From positions 1 through 5,196 of the forward strand of contig JAJYKO010000501.1 in the NCBI GenBank assembly GCA_021788565.1: a stretch of DNA of 5,196 bases, in the 5' to 3' direction. Below the pieces are notes generated by a model that was not told the origin of the DNA, did not search any database, and was given only the letters and a program-made list of their open reading frames with translations. The position numbers were made by a program, and so were the translations under genes. Shown piece after piece: positions 4,848 to 5,196 of the stretch; position 1 is the stretch's first letter; each line of letters starts with the position of its first letter. This stretch comes from Chloroflexota bacterium. GTDB lineage: Bacteria; Chloroflexota; UBA6077.

Positions 4848-5196
4848 CTACCCTATGTTGTCTTCGCCCCCATCGGTATGGAGCACGTCACCGGAGAGCC
4901 AGTAGGTTCCTGGAACACACATCGCGGCAACCAGTGCAGCGATGTCCTCCGGCTTAGTCAGCCTTCCCATGGGGTTGCGCCTGCTGGCCTCGCTGATCAG
5001 CCAATCGTGGCCGGGAATGGCCCGCAGGGCAGGGGTATCAGTAATGCCCGCCTGGACGCAATTCGCGGTAATTCCCATAGGGGCTAACTCCACTGCCAAC
5101 TGGCGCATGTGCGATTCGAGGGCTGCCTTAGCGGCGGAGACCGCGCCGTAGCTCGGCAGGATCCGGTGCGACCCCGAACTGGTCATCGCGAAGATC
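4848..5196 (-). CDS. FabL-like short-chain dehydrogenase/reductase, C-terminal part
   Basis: The right edge cuts the gene; about 115 C-terminal residues are present and the frame is open to the edge, so the ATG at 5184-5186 is internal. The visible part has the active-site strand TSSGS and then SYGAVSAAKAALESH, where the catalytic Tyr (5148-5150) and Lys (5127-5129) are separated by six residues. That Y-x6-K spacing is typical of divergent SDRs such as the enoyl-ACP reductases FabI and FabL, not the Y-x3-K of classical SDRs. The rest (LAVELAPMGITANCVQAG, then TPALRAIPG, NPMGRLTKPEDIA, and a final SGDVLHTDGG) follows the FabL layout closely. The NAD(P)-binding TGxxxGxG motif is outside the window. 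FabL reduces enoyl-ACP in fatty-acid synthesis. Beside PdxA-like and transporter genes, a catabolic dehydrogenase using the same fold is equally possible. It ends 25 bp before the 164-residue gene. Confidence 0.9.
   Translation of the reverse strand, partial: IFAMTSSGSHRILPSYGAVSAAKAALESHMRQLAVELAPMGITANCVQAGITDTPALRAIPGHDWLISEASRRNPMGRLTKPEDIAALVAAMCVPGTYWLSGDVLHTDGGEDNIG

Noticed and set aside
4385..4957. A 190-codon plus-strand frame opposite the 164-residue gene and the SDR end.
   Set aside because: It overlaps the certain SDR coding sequence antisense, is rich in Pro, Arg and Ser as shadow frames are, and has no convincing ribosome site.

Overview
The window is GC-rich bacterial DNA in which every convincing gene lies on the minus strand, so it should be read from right to left. 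Codon third positions are mostly G or C, genes are tightly spaced, and most starts have good Shine-Dalgarno sequences. Nothing visible fixes the taxon. A corrinoid protein next to a URO-D-type methyltransferase-like protein suggests a bacterium that uses B12-dependent methyl transfer, most often an anaerobe or facultative anaerobe. The window shows no rRNA, tRNA, CRISPR array, transposase or phage gene.

Layout in transcription order. (1) The C-terminal part of a short-chain dehydrogenase of the FabL-like type, cut by the right edge (4848-5196). (2) An unrecognised 164-residue protein 25 bp downstream (4328-4822). (3) A 107-bp gap holding a strong 15-bp-stem inverted repeat. (4) A PdxA-family dehydrogenase (3207-4220). 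(5) A 347-bp non-coding interval (2860-3206) that begins 17 bp after the pdxA stop with a near-consensus sigma70-type promoter (TTGACA, 17-bp spacer, AATAAT). It continues as a predicted leader of about 295 nt with several hairpins and one orphan Shine-Dalgarno-like sequence. (6) A 12-helix MFS transporter of the sugar-porter/NiaP-like type (1474-2859). (7) A 92-bp gap with a 9-bp perfect hairpin. (8) A URO-D superfamily protein of the corrinoid methyltransferase-like branch (290-1381). (9) The N-terminal cap domain of a corrinoid-binding protein, cut by the left edge (1-166).

Two transcription units are likely. The upstream one (SDR, unknown protein, PdxA-like) looks like two oxidoreductases working on a hydroxylated substrate. 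The downstream one (transporter, URO-D-like protein, corrinoid protein) looks like an uptake-and-demethylation cassette: a compound enters through the transporter and its methyl group passes to the corrinoid cofactor. Joining both halves into one catabolic pathway is inference from adjacency; the substrate cannot be read from the sequence. The most unusual points are the non-canonical metal-ligand region of the URO-D-like protein, the long structured leader behind an almost perfect promoter, the 67-bp inverted repeat before pdxA, and the unidentified 164-residue protein.
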